A stretch of DNA of 64,000 bases from Syngnathus acus (lineage: Eukaryota > Chordata > Actinopteri > Syngnathiformes > Syngnathidae), in assembly GCF_901709675.1 (NCBI RefSeq), contig NC_051100.1, positions 11,256,786 to 11,320,785 on the forward strand, in the 5' to 3' direction. The first letter of the stretch is position 1; every line of letters starts with the position of its first letter. The notes beneath the pieces were generated by a model. It did no database searches and was not told the origin of the DNA. It saw nothing but the letters and a program-made list of their open reading frames with translations. Both the position numbers and the translations under genes were made by a program. Of the stretch, positions 61,338-64,000 are shown one piece after another.

Positions 61338-61555
61338 AGCTAAAGTATACATACTGTAAATATGTTTTTAAAACTCTTATTATTATAACAACTTTTTATA
61401 ACAAGGTACAAGTGTACATACTGTAAATATGATTTTAGAACTTTTATTATTACATTTTTTTATATCAGGGTCCAATACTGTAGATATATTTTTAGAACTC
61501 TTATTATTATAACAACTTTTTTTATAAAAACGTACAAGTGTACGTACTGCAATTG
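61338..61555. repeat. short minisatellite-like array, about 3.5 units
   Basis: The phrase (A/G)TACTG(T/C)A recurs at 61351, 61418, 61475 and 61544. Between them AACTCTTATTATTATAACAA and close variants recur. Unit length varies from 57 to 69 bp because of T-run differences. Confidence 0.8.
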
Positions 61556-62574
61556 TGTGGACACTCCCTGCCTTCTGATGGGGTGTGGGCAACTTTTGTG
61601 CCATGATTCCTCAATTTAACAGGTTTATTTTGAATTTGCGAATTTTTGATTTTTTTTTTAATTTGGAAAGAAATACAGCGATTGCTGTAAATTCAGCTCT
61701 TGTAAGTAACAATTATTTCAAATGTTAAAAGAATCGCACTTGTCCGTGGATTTTAAAGTCACAGCAAAGCATCAATATAAATGCTAGTATTGATTCAAAT
61801 GTTAAAATAATCAGAATTGCCTGAGCAGGATTTTGATATATGGACTTTTGACTCTGACTGTTTTCTAGTTTATAGAGCGTATTGATTCAAATGTGTATTG
61901 TCTTCAACTTTTATAATAAATCAGACTTTTTTTTTTTACTAGACTAAGTCCAGCCAAGCAAATTGTGCCTTAAGTTGGACTGATGTGAACCGCTTAGTTC
62001 CAAAAGTCACCTGTTGACAAAGTTGGGCGGGTTCCCACCTTACAGTTTAAAGGGCAAACCCATTAAGGCTCATTAAGAGCGGCACACTCGGCAATGACTT
62101 CCTCAGACACACAAAAGCAACACACTTCACTCGGGCCATTTTTTTCTTACTCGACTTCTTAAAAGAAAAAAAAAAAAAAAAAGACGACGGTATCAAATTT
62201 TATACATGTCCAAAGAGTGTCACAGTACAAACACTCCATTGCTGGCTGTTGACTTCCACACGTTCGCCCTTGCCAAACAGTTGTGAAAAGATATCTTTTT
62301 ATGGTTTTCAAGATCAGAACAAGATAAAGCTAATGCCCTCGTAATTCATTTGTTTGGTGCACTTCGGCTCACGTTTTGTGCTCTCTCTACAATGAAACAC
62401 AAGCCATGATGTTGGCTACAAAGATATCAATCCCAAACATGGGCATCTTTTTCCACAAAATTTCAGTTGAAGTCCAAATTGTTTTTTCACCCTGACATTT
62501 TTGGTTGAACCTCCTATTTGTTTGACTTTTGAGGGCAATCAAATTGGTTCACCTCCAAATTATTTTGACTTGAG

Positions 62575-62720
62575 TGGAGCTCACACTACATTAGCTGCTC
62601 GTCACGGTAATAGCCGTGTTTAAGGAATCAATTAGTTTCCCGTGACATGTCTCCCAGGAGCAAGTTGAGGTCTTGCAATAACAAAGGAGGAACAATCATG
62701 TCATTGTTGTCTTTTTCCTT
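62575..62720. promoter_or_regulatory. candidate enhancer with paired SOX-type sites
   Basis: Unique segment about 7 kb downstream of the klf5 stop. AACAAT (62691-62696) and its reverse complement ATTGTT (62703-62708) form an inverted pair with a 6-bp spacer. AATAACAAAGG, another SOX-like site, lies just upstream, and GGAATCAATTAG at about 62625. Inference from motifs only. Confidence 0.3.
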
Positions 62721-64000
62721 CTTACTTGTTGTTTGCTTTGGAAGACAAACAAGATTCCGGATTTTAGGTTCCCCGCGAGACCTCGCGGTGTCGAAACCCT
62801 CCGAGGTCCATAATTTGATTCGATGCTGTTAAAATCATCTCATTCGAGACGCCCCCCCCCCTCTGCTATTATTGTTATCAGGGATTGTTCGCAATGGTTT
62901 ACCGCTGAGACGTGGCTGGGAAACGTGGGGAGAAGTGGAAGGCCTGCAAATGGCCAGCGCTTGCTGTATTTCATCAGCAGGAATGTAGAGAGCGCTTATC
63001 AAAGAAAGCACTCGGAGTTCAACCTGCGTCTTTTTACGATCAACCTGAAGCGCATCTGGTCGCTGGCCAGATGCGAAGACGCTCCAGTCGTGTCGGGTCT
63101 CTCCGCTCCCTGCGAACGCGCGTCAGAACATGCCATTGACGACGATTAGCCCGTTCACGTGTGTATGCGTGTGTGTCGGCCTGTGAAAAGTCAAATATTT
63201 GCGGTGCTTGAAGCTTCCCCAAGCGGTCGCGCGGAAGGCAAGCCGCCAAGCCGAGCGACTGCGCGCAACAAAGCTTGTGGCCTCCGACTTTATTTATTGC
63301 TAGCACGCAAGGAGCAAAATCAAGCCTGGAACATTTGATGTTGAAGTTCTAGCACCAGACGTTTGACAGGAAAACACCACTTGTTCTCTCTCGTGTGGCC
63401 GAATGAGCTTGTGCGGCCCCCCGAGGCCTTGACGGAACAAATTGAATACGCTGACGGTTCGCCGCTGATCGGAGGAGGCATCGGTAAAACGATGATGGCG
63501 CGGCATGCATGTACACGCACACCGCCAGACATGCGCTCTCTTGTCTGGCTCGTGGAGGATCGTAAAATTGTCTTCCTGCTCGTCCTCGTCTGTGTTCTTG
63601 GCACTTATGATGCGCATCACACGCGAGACGACAAGCCCCGCCTCCAACTTCCGTCTATTCTAGGTTCTTGGACTAGGACGCTCTTTGTCTTCACTTTTTA
63701 GACTGACACAAGTTGACAAATGCACCCTACTAGCCAAGTTAGAAAATTCTTCCCGTTAGCATCTCACGCTTTACTACTCATACGAGTTGTGTTTCCAGTC
63801 CTGCTCCTTCTGTCCACCAATCGGCTCTGTCCAGCCGCTCGTCTCGTCCCGGTGTCCCTCGTCGTCTCATCACTTGGCTCGCTGCTGTCGTTTTGTTGTT
63901 GCCTGCGCGCGAATCCAGTTGTCCAGTTGTGAGGGTTGTTTTGTTTCTGAAAATAGATTTTTGTGTGTTGCATTTTTGTGCCACCATCATCACGCAAAAT

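Larger units (their letters stand above)
57421..64000. other. gene-free region downstream of klf5
   Basis: 6.6 kb with no ORF of recognisable similarity and no coherent exon series on either strand. It contains a MITE, a fragment of a related element, CA/GT arrays (60060-60125, 61216-61323), a minisatellite-like array and one possible regulatory segment, listed separately. The GC-richer part 62830-64000 has random open frames only. Confidence 0.7.

Noticed and set aside
62823-63149. 108-codon frame downstream of klf5
   Set aside because: No similarity, no conserved motif and no partner exons; consistent with chance in GC-richer DNA.

Overview
The window is vertebrate nuclear DNA, almost certainly from a teleost fish. 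It has GT-AG spliced genes with short introns, long CA/GT and GGAA microsatellites, several copies of a tRNA-derived SINE, and short TIR DNA elements. No gene is prokaryotic or viral. The order dach1 - mzt1 - bora - dis3 - pibf1 - klf5 matches the gene order I know from human 13q21-q22, so this is a deeply conserved synteny block.

Layout. 1-17414 (minus): the 5' part of dach1, with four coding exons and introns of 2.4 to 9.7 kb; the rest of the gene lies beyond the left edge. 17415-25035: gene-free upstream region with several AT-rich, homeobox-motif-rich segments that look like conserved noncoding enhancers. 25036-25888 (minus): complete mzt1 in 3 coding exons. 26728-29594 (plus): complete bora in 11 coding exons, head-to-head with mzt1. 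30450-35439 (minus): complete dis3 in 21 exons, tail-to-tail with bora. 36326-49032 (plus): complete pibf1 in 18 coding exons, head-to-head with dis3. 50087-55638 (plus): complete klf5 in 4 coding exons, with a 3' UTR to about 57420. 57421-64000: no gene seen; repeats and one possible regulatory segment.

Exon models were assembled by hand from splice sites, reading phase and similarity to vertebrate proteins recalled from memory. Every complete model keeps frame through to a stop: mzt1 73 aa, bora 510 aa, dis3 947 aa, pibf1 763 aa, klf5 447 aa. Functionally, mzt1 (gamma-tubulin ring complex), bora (Aurora A/Plk1 activation) and pibf1 (centrosome and centriolar satellites) share a centrosome/mitosis theme. 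dis3 is the exosome nuclease. dach1 and klf5 are developmental transcription regulators that bracket the housekeeping genes.

I found no undescribed protein system. The features most worth a second look are noncoding: a roughly 1.23 kb (CA)n tract in dach1 intron 1, a perfect 15-bp inverted repeat with a 4-nt loop in the same intron, candidate enhancers around dach1 and downstream of klf5, a repeat unit found twice next to SINE heads in pibf1 intron 15, and an intact MITE with TA target-site duplication.
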